A DNA stretch of 19,513 bases, taken from positions 1 through 19,513 of the forward strand of contig CAYGZM010000066.1 of the NCBI GenBank assembly GCA_964354365.1, read 5' to 3'. How positions within the stretch are numbered: the first letter of the stretch is position 1; the number at the start of each line of letters is the position of its first letter. Origin of the DNA: CAYGZM01 sp964354365. GTDB lineage: Bacteria; Planctomycetota; Phycisphaerae; Sedimentisphaerales; Anaerobacaceae. Positions 12,975-19,513 of this stretch are shown in pieces. The translations under genes were made by a program, and so were the position numbers. Under the pieces are notes generated by a model. The model was not told the DNA's origin. It saw nothing but the letters and a program-made list of their open reading frames with translations, and did not search any database.

Positions 12975-14099
12975 ATGTTGCGACAGGCGGCTATGGCGGC
13001 GGTATTGCTGAGCATGGGGGCGGGTGCTGTCCGGGCGGGGCCTTATACCGAGGGCGGGGTGAACGGGTACATTGATCCGAACAACCACTGGCGGCATGCC
13101 AATCCGCTGGGCGATGCGGGAGCGATATTGAATCCGATTTTCCGGGGGTGGGCGCGGGGTTGGGCAAAGTACGCGCCTTCGGACGACAAGTGGTCCGGGG
13201 CGGGGGTATGGAATGATCCGAACAAGGCGCTGGGTCCGGCTACGGGTGACAACTTCGATATTGTGAGCTTAGGGGACCAGGACAGGAGCGAGATTGACAG
13301 GGGCGCGGAGCCGGGGCGGATAACTCTGATCTTCGGGGACCCTTGCGAGGCGGGCGACACAGGTGCGATTCGAGACGTCAAGGGGTACGACTTCGCCGTA
13401 TTTGAGAATGGTTTTGTTTCGGCTTACAATACGGTCGGCGGGTCGGTTGCGGGGCAGATGCTCGGGGAATTGGGATATGTGGAGGTTTCCTCGAACGGGC
13501 GGGACTTCGTGCGATTTCCGTCGGTGTCACTGACGGCGGGGCCTGTCGGTCCTTACGGGACGATTGAGATAAGCAACGTCCATAATCTTGCGGGCAAACA
13601 TCCGAACGCGAATGGCCTGTGCACCGGCACGCCATTCGATTTGAGCGACGTTGCAGGAGACCCGCTGGTCATGAACGGCACGGCGGACATAAACGACATA
13701 CACTATGTTCGAATCGTTGATATACCAGGCAGCGGCGACTTTTACGACGAGGCTGAGGGGCATATCGACGCCACGAATTGGCCCATAATTGCCGTCTATG
13801 GCCATAACCATCCGATTTACGATGCGTGGGTGACATTCGGCTCGGGAGGATTCGATTTGCAGGCGGTGGGCGTGCTGAATGAGCAGGAGTATGCTGCGGA
13901 TGTCGATTTGAACGGAGTGGTTGATATGTTCGACTCTGCGCTGTTTGCGTCGGCTTGGGGCAGCCGGTTCGGGCAGAAAGCCTGGATAGGCAGATGTGAT
14001 GTGGCCGAACCCGCAGACCTCGTGATTGACGGTCGTGACCTTGCGGTGCTTGCCGGGCAATGGTTGAGAGTTGAAAAGTGGCGCATCTTGGGAATGTAG
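12975..14099 (+). CDS. Secreted surface protein with C-terminal dockerin-type repeats
   Basis: 374 residues; AGGAG lies 8 bases ahead of the ATG. The signal peptide is about 1-22 (MLRQAAMAAVLLSMGAGAVRA). The main domain (about 23-300) has GDNFDIVSLGDQD, ITLIFGDPC, GYDFAVFENGF, YVEVSSNGRDFVRFPSVSL, DIHYVRIVDIPGSGDFY and FGSGGFDLQAVGVLN. This is a beta-rich extracellular fold of the type annotated only as cell surface protein. Residues 306-365 are two dockerin-like, EF-hand-type repeats: DVDLNGVVDMFDSALFASAW and ADLVIDGRDLAVLAGQWL. In Planctomycetota such repeats often end extracellular proteins without a cellulosome. It follows the DUF4465 gene by 114 bases within the riboswitch operon, suggesting a joint role at the surface, perhaps in corrinoid acquisition (inference). 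Its last residues run into an AATTC-type repeat. Confidence 0.8.
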   Translation: MLRQAAMAAVLLSMGAGAVRAGPYTEGGVNGYIDPNNHWRHANPLGDAGAILNPIFRGWARGWAKYAPSDDKWSGAGVWNDPNKALGPATGDNFDIVSLGDQDRSEIDRGAEPGRITLIFGDPCEAGDTGAIRDVKGYDFAVFENGFVSAYNTVGGSVAGQMLGELGYVEVSSNGRDFVRFPSVSLTAGPVGPYGTIEISNVHNLAGKHPNANGLCTGTPFDLSDVAGDPLVMNGTADINDIHYVRIVDIPGSGDFYDEAEGHIDATNWPIIAVYGHNHPIYDAWVTFGSGGFDLQAVGVLNEQEYAADVDLNGVVDMFDSALFASAWGSRFGQKAWIGRCDVAEPADLVIDGRDLAVLAGQWLRVEKWRILGM

Positions 14100-14169
14100 A
14101 ATATCGAATGCAGAATGCAGAATTCTGAATTTTGAGTATCAGTGGCGTTTGTTCGGATGTGAGTGTCTT

Positions 14170-14988
14170 ATGTCGGACAAGAGAAAAAATGGATTCACGT
14201 TAGTTGAGCTGCTGGTGGTGATTTCGGTGGTTGCGCTTCTGTTGGGGATACTGATGCCTGCGCTTGCCTGCGCGAGGTCGGGCGCGCGGGAGTTAGTTTG
14301 CAAGAGCAATATCCGGCAGCTTTTGCTGGCGAATTTGGGGTACGCCGGTGAGAACGACGGGTATTACGTTGCGGCGGCGAGTGACATCTGGGACGGAGCG
14401 GGACTGCATCGCTGGCACGGGGTGCGCGATAGTCTGGATGAGCCGTTTGATCCGGTGCGGGGGCCGTTAGCTGGGTATCTGGCGGACGGGAATGTTAAAG
14501 AGTGTCCGGAGAGGGTGGATTTTGTGAGCGCTGAGGGCTGGGACAGGAATTTCGAGCAGGGCTGCGGGGGATATGGATACAATATGACGTATATCGGGAG
14601 CCGGACGTGGCAGAGCGGGTTGGACGGCGCGGATGCGTTCAGGGCGGCATACGCAAGGACGACGCGGACGACGGAGGTAGGCAGGCCGAGCGAGACGCTG
14701 ATGTTCGCCGATACGGCGATGTCAAACGACGGGAATTCGTATATCGAATATTCATTTGCCGAGCCGCCTTATGCCGTGTATGGGGGCAAGCTCATTACCG
14801 GGTTCTATATGTCACCATCTATTCACTTCCGGCACAGGGGTTGGGCGAACGTCGGCTGGGCTGGGGGAAACGTCGGGTCGCGGCAGATGGCGGAGTTTGA
14901 GAGCACAAGCGTCTATGGGGTCGATTCGGCTGCTATGAAATTGGGGTGGTTCGAGCCTATAGACAACACGCCTTTCGATTTGGAGTGA
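14170..14988 (+). CDS. Type II secretion/type IV pilin-like protein of the H-X9-DG class
   Basis: 272 residues from the ATG at 14170. A TTG at 14071 would overlap the previous gene and break the short leader typical of prepilins. The leader MSDKRKNG ends at the prepilin peptidase site G/FTLVELLVVISVVALLLG, with the +5 Glu and a 20-residue hydrophobic helix. The C-terminal H-X9-DG motif of the planctomycete pseudopilin family is present in altered form as HRGWANVGWAGGN, i.e. H-X9-GG with Asp replaced by Gly. Such proteins are abundant in Planctomycetota and are thought to assemble into secretion pseudopili or surface fibres. It lies 70 bases after the dockerin gene on the same strand, so it is probably the last gene of the B12-responsive operon. 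The Shine-Dalgarno is weak. Confidence 0.85.
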   Translation: MSDKRKNGFTLVELLVVISVVALLLGILMPALACARSGARELVCKSNIRQLLLANLGYAGENDGYYVAAASDIWDGAGLHRWHGVRDSLDEPFDPVRGPLAGYLADGNVKECPERVDFVSAEGWDRNFEQGCGGYGYNMTYIGSRTWQSGLDGADAFRAAYARTTRTTEVGRPSETLMFADTAMSNDGNSYIEYSFAEPPYAVYGGKLITGFYMSPSIHFRHRGWANVGWAGGNVGSRQMAEFESTSVYGVDSAAMKLGWFEPIDNTPFDLE

Positions 14989-14994
14989 CATCGC

Positions 14995-15020
14995 GAGCGT
15001 TATGAGAGAAGAACGCTTTT
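14995..15020 (+). terminator. Possible operon-end terminator
   Basis: AGCGTT (14996-15001) pairs with AACGCT (15012-15017), a G-U pair extends the stem, and TTTT (15017-15020) follows. It begins 7 bases after the pseudopilin stop. The stem is short (6-7 pairs) with a 10-base loop, so strength is uncertain. Confidence 0.4.
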
Positions 15021-15051
15021 AAGGAGCACGCTTGCGGAGGCTACTGTGAGA

Positions 15052-15150
15052 TATAGCGGTTGGTTATCGGCATTCGTCTGTCCTTGCCCACGTGAAATGG
15101 GGAGGCCGATATATTGACAATTATGTGCCTGGAGGCGATGTCTCCAATGA
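15052..15150 (-). pseudogene. Decayed fragment resembling NAD synthetase/nitrilase domain
   Basis: On the minus strand one frame reads DIASRHIIVNISASPFHVGK followed by DRRMPITNRYISQ and a stop. The part IIVNISASPFHVGK closely resembles the stretch around the nitrilase-type glutaminase domain of glutamine-dependent NAD synthetase (NadE: typically I-N-I-S-A-S-P-F-H-x-G-K). Neither the upstream catalytic Cys region nor the synthetase domain is present, so it looks like a small relic. The similarity is short and from memory. Confidence 0.4.
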
Positions 15151-15341
15151 ATTGATCCGTATAAGGCAAGCTGGGGGAGAAGGCCTGCGCCGCCGGACTG
15201 CCATTATCGGGCCGGCTGCAAACAAGCCTTCTCCACAACCCAATGCCAACCCGCCAGTGCTTGGGCGGGCCAATCGCCAGACAATTAAGAGCTGAGAATT
15301 CGGAATGAAGAACGAATTCTCAATTCATCATTCGCAATTCA

Positions 15342-16754
15342 TCAGCAGTCGTAGTACAGGTGGAACTCGTGCGGATGCGGTCGAAGGGCAATCTCATCGA
15401 TCTCTTTCTCCCGTTTCCACTTTATCCAGGTCTCGATCAAATCATCGGTGAATACGTTGCCGGCCGTAAGAAACTTGTGGTCCTTCTCAAGCGCATCAAG
15501 CGCCTCAGCGAGCGAGCCGGGCGTTTTCGGATACTTGGCCAGCTCCTCCGGCGTCATCTCGTAGATATCGCGATCCAGCGGCTCACCCGGGTCAATTTTC
15601 TTCTGAATGCCTTCTATTGCCGCCATAAGCATCGCTGTCCAGGTGAGATACCCGTTGCAGGTCGGGTCCGGGCAGCGAAACTCGAGGCGTTTTGCCTTGG
15701 GTTTCTCCGAGTACATCGGGATACGCACGCCGGCGGAGCGGTTCCGCTTCGACATCACGAGGTTCACCGGGGCCTCAAAGCCGGGCACCAGGCGACGATA
15801 GGAATTCGTTGTCGGGGCGGCAAAGGCGAGAATCGCAGGCGCGTGCTTGAGGATGCCGCCGATGGAGTATAAGCCGATATCGCTTAGCCCGGCGTATCCA
15901 TCGCCGGCGAAGAGCGGCTTGCCGCCCTTCCACAGGGAGAAGTGAGAGTGCATTCCGCTGCCGTTGTCCTGAAAGATGGGCTTGGCCATAAACGTCACGG
16001 TCTTGGCGTGGCGCTTGGCCACGTTCTTGATGATGTACTTGTACCACATGAACTGGTCGCCCATTTTGAGCAGGTCCTTGAACTGCATGTCAATCTCGGA
16101 CTGCCCGGCGGTGGCGACCTCATGATGGTGGGCCTCGACGACAATTCCCACCTTGCGCATCTCGTTGACCATCTCTGCGCGGAGGTCGTGGTAGGTATCC
16201 GTTGGGCTGACGGGGAAGTAGCCGCCCTTGAAGCTGGGCTTGTAACCGAGATTCGGCTCCTCGAAGCGGGCCGTGTTCCAGGCGCCCTCGACGGAATCAA
16301 TCTTGTACATGCCGGTATATTGATTCTGCTCATACCGCACTTCGTCGAAAATGAAGAACTCGGGCTCCGGGCCGATATAGCCTGTGTCGGCGATGCCGGT
16401 CTTCTTCAAATAGGCGGCGCCCTTGCGGGCGACGTGCCGCGGGTCGCGCGTGTAATCTTCTTTGGTAACCGGGTCAACGATATTTGCGATTACACTGACG
16501 GTCGGCTCTTTGAAGAATGGGTCGATAACGCCTGAAGCCGGGTCCGGCACGGCCAGCATATCCGAGACGTGTATCCCCTGCCAGCCGCGAATGGATGAGC
16601 CGTCGAAGCCGACGCCATCGACAAAGGTGCTCTCGTCCCACGTCTCTATCGGGTAGGAGCAGTGCTGCCAGGTGCCCAGGAGGTCCGTGAACTTCAGGTC
16701 CACCATTTCCGCGTTGTGCTTCTTTGCGAATTCAAAAAAATCCTTTGGGTTCAT
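15342..16754 (-). CDS. glnA: Glutamine synthetase type I (GlnA)
   Basis: 470 residues, the normal GSI length. It makes glutamine from glutamate, ammonia and ATP as a dodecamer. Motifs are GFDGSSIRGW (49-58), GPEPEFFIF (128-136, metal ligands), HHHEVATAGQSEID (209-222), NGSGMHSHFSLW (264-275), and RRLVPGFEAPVNL (320-332) with RNRSAGVRIP. Y398 in DIYEMTPEE aligns with the adenylylated Tyr of enterobacterial GlnA (NLYDLPPEE), so control by adenylyltransferase is possible. It is the third gene of the amt-glnB-glnA cluster, 106 bases after glnB. That gap contains TTGACA about 60 bases ahead of the start, without a good -10, so a second promoter is possible. AAAGGGAA serves as ribosome binding site about 8 bases from the ATG. 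Confidence 0.97.
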   Translation of the reverse strand: MNPKDFFEFAKKHNAEMVDLKFTDLLGTWQHCSYPIETWDESTFVDGVGFDGSSIRGWQGIHVSDMLAVPDPASGVIDPFFKEPTVSVIANIVDPVTKEDYTRDPRHVARKGAAYLKKTGIADTGYIGPEPEFFIFDEVRYEQNQYTGMYKIDSVEGAWNTARFEEPNLGYKPSFKGGYFPVSPTDTYHDLRAEMVNEMRKVGIVVEAHHHEVATAGQSEIDMQFKDLLKMGDQFMWYKYIIKNVAKRHAKTVTFMAKPIFQDNGSGMHSHFSLWKGGKPLFAGDGYAGLSDIGLYSIGGILKHAPAILAFAAPTTNSYRRLVPGFEAPVNLVMSKRNRSAGVRIPMYSEKPKAKRLEFRCPDPTCNGYLTWTAMLMAAIEGIQKKIDPGEPLDRDIYEMTPEELAKYPKTPGSLAEALDALEKDHKFLTAGNVFTDDLIETWIKWKREKEIDEIALRPHPHEFHLYYDC

Positions 16755-16860
16755 TATTTGTTCCCTTTCAAAATTGACATCGAGTTGTTTTTTGTTAAAT
16801 CTCTGCTTGTCAAGCTCTGCAGATCGCAGATACGTTTGTGTTCTCCACGAGCTTATGCTC

Positions 16861-17202
16861 TCAGCCGATCGCGTTGCTTCCTCTTTCGGAAGTTCTGATT
16901 CTTACACATTCTTCGAGAGGCAGAACGAAGACTTTTCCGTCTCCCATTTCGCCGGTCTGGGCGCCCTTGGTAATTGCCCTTATTGTGGGTTCGACAAAAT
17001 TGTCGTTCACCGCAATTTCGAGGCGGATTTTTCGAAGGAGATTGCCGGTTTCCTTCATTCCACGGTAAACCTCGGTGACTCCCTTCTGCCTGCCGTGTCC
17101 AAGCACTTCGCTGACGGTGATTAGGTTCAATTCCTCCTTGTATAGCTCCTCTTTGACTTGTTCGAGCCTGTGAGGCTGGACTATTGCAATAATCAGTTTC
17201 AT
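16861..17202 (-). CDS. glnB: P-II nitrogen regulatory protein
   Basis: 113 residues, normal length. P-II trimers sense 2-oxoglutarate and ATP/ADP and control Amt, glutamine synthetase regulation and transcription. Conserved parts are MKLIIAIVQPHRLEQVKEEL, GHGRQKGVTEVYRG (35-48, base of the T-loop), TGEMGDGKVFVLPLEECVRIRT (B- and C-loop region). Y46 is present, but the residue at 51, uridylylated Tyr in enterobacterial GlnB, is Glu (YRGMKETGNLL). Uridylylation at this site is therefore not possible. The gene begins 21 bases after amt, the classic amt-glnK/glnB pairing, which points to direct gating of the ammonium channel. Calling it glnK would be equally defensible from context. Confidence 0.95.
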   Translation of the reverse strand: MKLIIAIVQPHRLEQVKEELYKEELNLITVSEVLGHGRQKGVTEVYRGMKETGNLLRKIRLEIAVNDNFVEPTIRAITKGAQTGEMGDGKVFVLPLEECVRIRTSERGSNAIG

Positions 17203-17223
17203 AAGAGACTTCCTTTTCGGGCA

Positions 17224-18651
17224 TTATTCGAGCATAGTGTAGGCGCGCTCATTATGCTGTGTAAGGTCAAGACCCATCGCTTCTTCTTTCTGGGCAACCC
17301 TCACTCCCATAATTTTATCCACGATCATGTAGAGAATGTACGTTGCCAGGAAAGCATATACGATTGTGACCACGGTTGCAATCAATTGAATCCCAAGCTG
17401 CCTGGGATTCCCCGCAAACAGCCCGTCGGCGCCAGCGGGGTTAATTGCCTTGCTGGCAAACAGGCCTGTTGCAACAGCCCCCCAGATGCCTCCAATTCCG
17501 TGGACTCCGAAGGCATCAAGTGAATCATCGTATCCGAGCTTGTGCTTGACAACCGTTACGGCGATAAAGCAGAGGACGCTGACGCAGATTCCAATGATTA
17601 TCGCGGCGCCGGCTCCGACAAAGCCCGCCGCAGGAGTGATGGCCACCAGGCCGGCAACCGCACCGGTAATGGTGCCGAGCATGGTTGGATTTCCGGTGAA
17701 TTTCCAGTCCAGCAAGGCCCAGGTTAGAGCGGCCGCGGCGGCTGAAGTATTAGTTACAACAAATGCGTTGGCAGCCAGGCCGTTTGCGCTCAGAGCGCTT
17801 CCGGCGTTGAACCCGAACCAGCCAAACCACAACAGCGCCGCGCCAAGGACCGAGAAAGGCAGGTTGTGAGGCGGAATGGAGTATTTCTCATAACACGATC
17901 TTTTTCCAATCACCAGGGCAGTGACCAGGGCCGCCAAACCTGCGTTGATATGGACAACCGTTCCGCCGGCAAAATCCAATGCGCCGAGATTTCTCAGCCA
18001 GCCGCCGACGCCCCAAACCCAATGCGCGATCGGATCATACACGAACGTCGCCCAAAGCAAGGTGAAGACGAAAAATGCGGAGAACTTCATTCGTTCGGCA
18101 AATGCCCCTATAATCAGGGCCGGGGCAATAATCGCAAACATTGCCTGGAAGATCATGAATGCCTGGTGCGGAACGGTGGCAGAATAGTCAGGATATGGCT
18201 CAAGACCGACACCTCTTAATCCGACCCAGGCAAATCCACCCCAGAATCCATTCCCAGGGGCAAAGGAAAGACTGTATCCGAATAGGACCCATTGGATGCT
18301 CAGGGCGGCGAGTATAATAAAGCATTGCATCAAGACGCCCAGGATATTCTTGCGTCTGACAAGCCCTCCGTAGAAGAATGCAAGACCCGGGGTCATCAAC
18401 ATAACAAGTGCAGCCGATATTAACACCCACGATGTATCACCGGAGTCGATTTTTGCGCCGTTTATGTTCGCTGATACCGCAGCGGGCACACCTGGGGAAG
18501 CCTCGGCGTTAGCGAAAGCGTTGGCTGAAAATGCTGACAATACGAAGAAGAAAAACAGTATTCGTATAATTCGCCCACTTCCGATTCCGTTTTCTGCGAG
18601 ATTCTCACCAAACAGGAACCTGCAGCAGACTATGAAGCTCATCTTCTTCAC
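17224..18651 (-). CDS. amt: Ammonium transporter Amt
   Basis: 475 residues from the GTG at 18651, chosen because AAGGAAAGG lies 9 bases upstream; an ATG at 18642 is the alternative. An open frame continues to 18834, but the sigma54 promoter at 18705-18720 lies inside it, so the longer form is unlikely. The signal peptide is RIIRILFFFFVLSAFSANAFA. The mature part has about 11 membrane helices: SWVLISAALVMLMTPGLAFF (start of TM1), AHWVWGVGGWL, the first pore His in GGTVVHINAGLAALV, LLWFGWFGFNAGSAL, and the second pore His in DAFGVHGIGGIWGAV. The channel conducts ammonium and, with P-II, is closed under nitrogen excess. It is the first gene of the amt-glnB-glnA unit. Confidence 0.95.
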   Translation of the reverse strand: MKKMSFIVCCRFLFGENLAENGIGSGRIIRILFFFFVLSAFSANAFANAEASPGVPAAVSANINGAKIDSGDTSWVLISAALVMLMTPGLAFFYGGLVRRKNILGVLMQCFIILAALSIQWVLFGYSLSFAPGNGFWGGFAWVGLRGVGLEPYPDYSATVPHQAFMIFQAMFAIIAPALIIGAFAERMKFSAFFVFTLLWATFVYDPIAHWVWGVGGWLRNLGALDFAGGTVVHINAGLAALVTALVIGKRSCYEKYSIPPHNLPFSVLGAALLWFGWFGFNAGSALSANGLAANAFVVTNTSAAAAALTWALLDWKFTGNPTMLGTITGAVAGLVAITPAAGFVGAGAAIIIGICVSVLCFIAVTVVKHKLGYDDSLDAFGVHGIGGIWGAVATGLFASKAINPAGADGLFAGNPRQLGIQLIATVVTIVYAFLATYILYMIVDKIMGVRVAQKEEAMGLDLTQHNERAYTMLE

Positions 18652-18704
18652 AACAAACAACCTTTCCTTATTGCTGAAAAACAAATACCAACCGCCATAC
18701 AAAG

Positions 18705-18720
18705 GGCAATTTGCGTGCCA
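18705..18720 (-). promoter_or_regulatory. Sigma54 (-24/-12) promoter of amt
   Basis: On the minus strand TGGCACGCAAATTGCC matches the consensus TGGCAC-N5-TTGCW closely, with exact GG-N10-GC spacing. The start would be near 18695, giving a leader of about 45 bases to the GTG at 18651. Sigma54 dependence is expected for nitrogen-scavenging genes and needs an enhancer-binding activator, such as the divergent NifA-like gene at 19060. Confidence 0.82.
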
Positions 18721-18838
18721 GGAATGGAAATCTGCTCGTAAGTACTTGTTTTGCAAGCAGATACGTCTCGTGAAGCTCTCGCGGCCTCGAATTAGGTTGC
18801 GACAATTTCGTAGTATTGTTTCTCCCAAAGACAAATGT

Positions 18839-18853
18839 GTGCCAATACGGCAC
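18839..18853. promoter_or_regulatory. Candidate activator-binding inverted repeat
   Basis: GTGCC-AATAC-GGCAC is a perfect 15-base dyad about 120 bases upstream of the sigma54 promoter, the usual distance for an enhancer site. The layout is NtrC-like in spacing (arms around 5 central bases), although the arm sequence differs from enteric NtrC sites. No NifA-type TGT-N10-ACA site was found. Confidence 0.4.
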
Positions 18854-18991
18854 GGAGTTTTAGGTCCGCGCGGATTCGCAGGTTCAGGGCTGAGATATTA
18901 GCGCACAAGGCGTAAACGCTTATGGATACAGGCGTTATAGCAATTGGCCTTGAAATGCGCTCTTGCCATACTACGTATATGTAATATTTTA

Positions 18992-19020
18992 TTGACAGTA
19001 ATACAATTACGTCGTATTAT
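18992..19020 (+). promoter_or_regulatory. Sigma70-type promoter of the NifA-like gene
   Basis: TTGACA (18992-18997), a 17-base spacer and TATTAT (19015-19020) form a near-consensus promoter. A dyad TAATAC (18999-19004)/GTATTA (19014-19019) overlaps the -10 and could be a repressor or autoregulatory site. The start codon at 19060 is about 33 bases from the expected transcript start. Confidence 0.75.
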
Positions 19021-19059
19021 CGTATCTGAAACCAGTGAAATGACCAGGAGTGCATCGAT

Positions 19060-19513
19060 ATGGTTACAAAAAGCTCGAGTCGGGAAGACCGGACGGTAGA
19101 GGCCTCGCGTCACGTGCTGGAACTGAAGACCCTCTACAAGATCAGTCAAGTCCTTGCAGCGGACGCGCGCCAAAGGCAGGCGCTTGCCGAGGTTTTGGAC
19201 ACACTCGACAACGATCTTGGGATGAACAGAGGCACTGTGACGCTTCTGGCGCCGGACAGCACCGAGATTAAGATCGAGGTGGCGCACAACATATCGCTGG
19301 AGCAGAGTCGCAAGGTGCGCTATCGAATGGGCGAGGGTGTTACCGGCAAGGTGATGCAGACGGGCAAGGCAATGATTGTGCCCAAGGTATCGAAGGAACC
19401 GCTGTTTCTCGATCGTTTTGAGCGACGGAGCAATGGGAAAGAGGAAATCAGCTTTATATGCGTGCCGATTTCGATAGGGCAAAAGGTGATTGGGACGATT
19501 TCAATTGACCGGC
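19060..19513 (+). CDS. NifA-like sigma54-dependent regulator, N-terminal GAF domain (3' end outside window)
   Basis: 151 residues are visible from the ATG at 19060, with AGGAG 9 bases upstream. The frame is open to the window end. After a 15-residue leader, LELKTLYKISQVLAAD and VLDTLDNDLGMNRGTVTLLAP, then VRYRMGEGVTGKVMQTGKAMIVPKVSKEP, LDRFERRS and ISFICVPISIGQKVIGTISID, follow the GAF domain of NifA-type activators almost step for step. In NifA this domain responds to P-II or 2-oxoglutarate. The central AAA+ domain with the sigma54-contacting GAFTGA loop and the C-terminal HTH should lie beyond the edge and cannot be confirmed. The divergent arrangement with a sigma54-driven amt-glnB-glnA unit suggests it controls that unit. 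Confidence 0.8.
   Translation, partial: MVTKSSSREDRTVEASRHVLELKTLYKISQVLAADARQRQALAEVLDTLDNDLGMNRGTVTLLAPDSTEIKIEVAHNISLEQSRKVRYRMGEGVTGKVMQTGKAMIVPKVSKEPLFLDRFERRSNGKEEISFICVPISIGQKVIGTISIDR

Larger units (their letters stand above)
14989..15341. other. Intergenic stretch between pseudopilin and glnA
   Basis: 353 bases. It contains the possible terminator and the NAD-synthetase-like relic, a small hairpin CCCGCC/GGCGGG (15250-15269), and an AATTC-rich tract at 15294-15341 that abuts the glnA stop codon. No intact gene is supported. Confidence 0.5.

Noticed and set aside
12770..13097. Minus-strand frames with VTPAKAGAGIH
   Set aside because: Same class of repeat-derived spurious peptide, antisense to the surface-protein genes.
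16755..16860. Independent promoter for glnA between glnB and glnA
   Set aside because: A TTGACA is present on the minus strand but there is no acceptable -10 at 16-18 bases and no -24/-12 element, so it is mentioned only as a possibility.
18652..18834. Longer N-terminus for Amt (start at 18834)
   Set aside because: The sigma54 promoter lies inside this extension and the residues do not look like an ammonium transporter; the GTG at 18651 has a good ribosome binding site.
18992..19020. NifA binding site TGT-N10-ACA between amt and the regulator gene
   Set aside because: The only near match, TGT...ACA across 18980-18997, has a 12-base spacer and overlaps the -35 box, so it is not a convincing site.
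1..19513. CRISPR arrays, tRNA or rRNA genes
   Set aside because: No regularly spaced direct repeats, no tRNA cloverleaf with a TTCGANNC arm and no rRNA-like stretch were recognised by eye; a tRNAscan or Infernal run was not possible.

Overview
The window looks like a chromosomal piece of a Planctomycetota genome, probably Phycisphaerae-like. The main reasons are a PEP-CTERM-sorted protein, a dockerin-tailed surface protein and an H-X9-DG-type pseudopilin next to each other, a Tat-exported alpha/alpha-toroid protein, and many short dispersed palindromes between genes. The lineage is an inference; no rRNA or tRNA gene was recognised.

Layout. 1-746 is the 3' end of a glycoside-hydrolase-like gene (+). 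1163-3027 (-) is a tightly coupled two-gene unit: an AAA/ABC-type ATPase followed, with a 4-bp ATGA overlap, by a TOPRIM-like (DUF4276-like) protein. This is a candidate defence or DNA-maintenance module. 3618-5423 (+) is DNA primase dnaG. 5882-6478 (+) is a nucleoside deaminase, followed at 6506-8665 by a Tat-exported prenyltransferase/squalene-cyclase-like protein with a long unassigned C-terminal half. 8666-9174 is a gene-free stretch full of inverted repeats. 9175-9972 (-) is a coiled-coil protein with a C-terminal membrane anchor, and 10214-11149 (+) is a fumarylacetoacetate hydrolase family enzyme.

11470-15020 (+) is the most distinctive region. It runs from a sigma70-like promoter to a cobalamin riboswitch, an intrinsic terminator, a PEP-CTERM DUF4465-type protein, a dockerin-tailed secreted protein and a pseudopilin, with a possible operon terminator after that. 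No known B12 synthesis enzyme or transporter lies behind the riboswitch within the window. The arrangement suggests a B12-repressed set of exported surface proteins, possibly for corrinoid capture.

15342-18651 (-) is a nitrogen-assimilation cluster: amt, glnB (P-II) and glnA. A near-perfect sigma54 -24/-12 promoter lies in front of amt. The start of a divergent NifA-like, GAF-domain regulator with its own sigma70-type promoter begins at 19060 and runs off the window. A 15-bp inverted repeat between the two is a candidate upstream activator site. The P-II protein has Glu at position 51 instead of the usual uridylylated Tyr, while the glutamine synthetase keeps the Tyr at its adenylylation position.

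Several intergenic stretches carry families of dispersed repeats (REP-like palindromes, ATTCC hairpins, AATTC-rich tracts), one of which lies inside the riboswitch. A decayed NAD-synthetase/nitrilase-like fragment sits between the pseudopilin and glnA.
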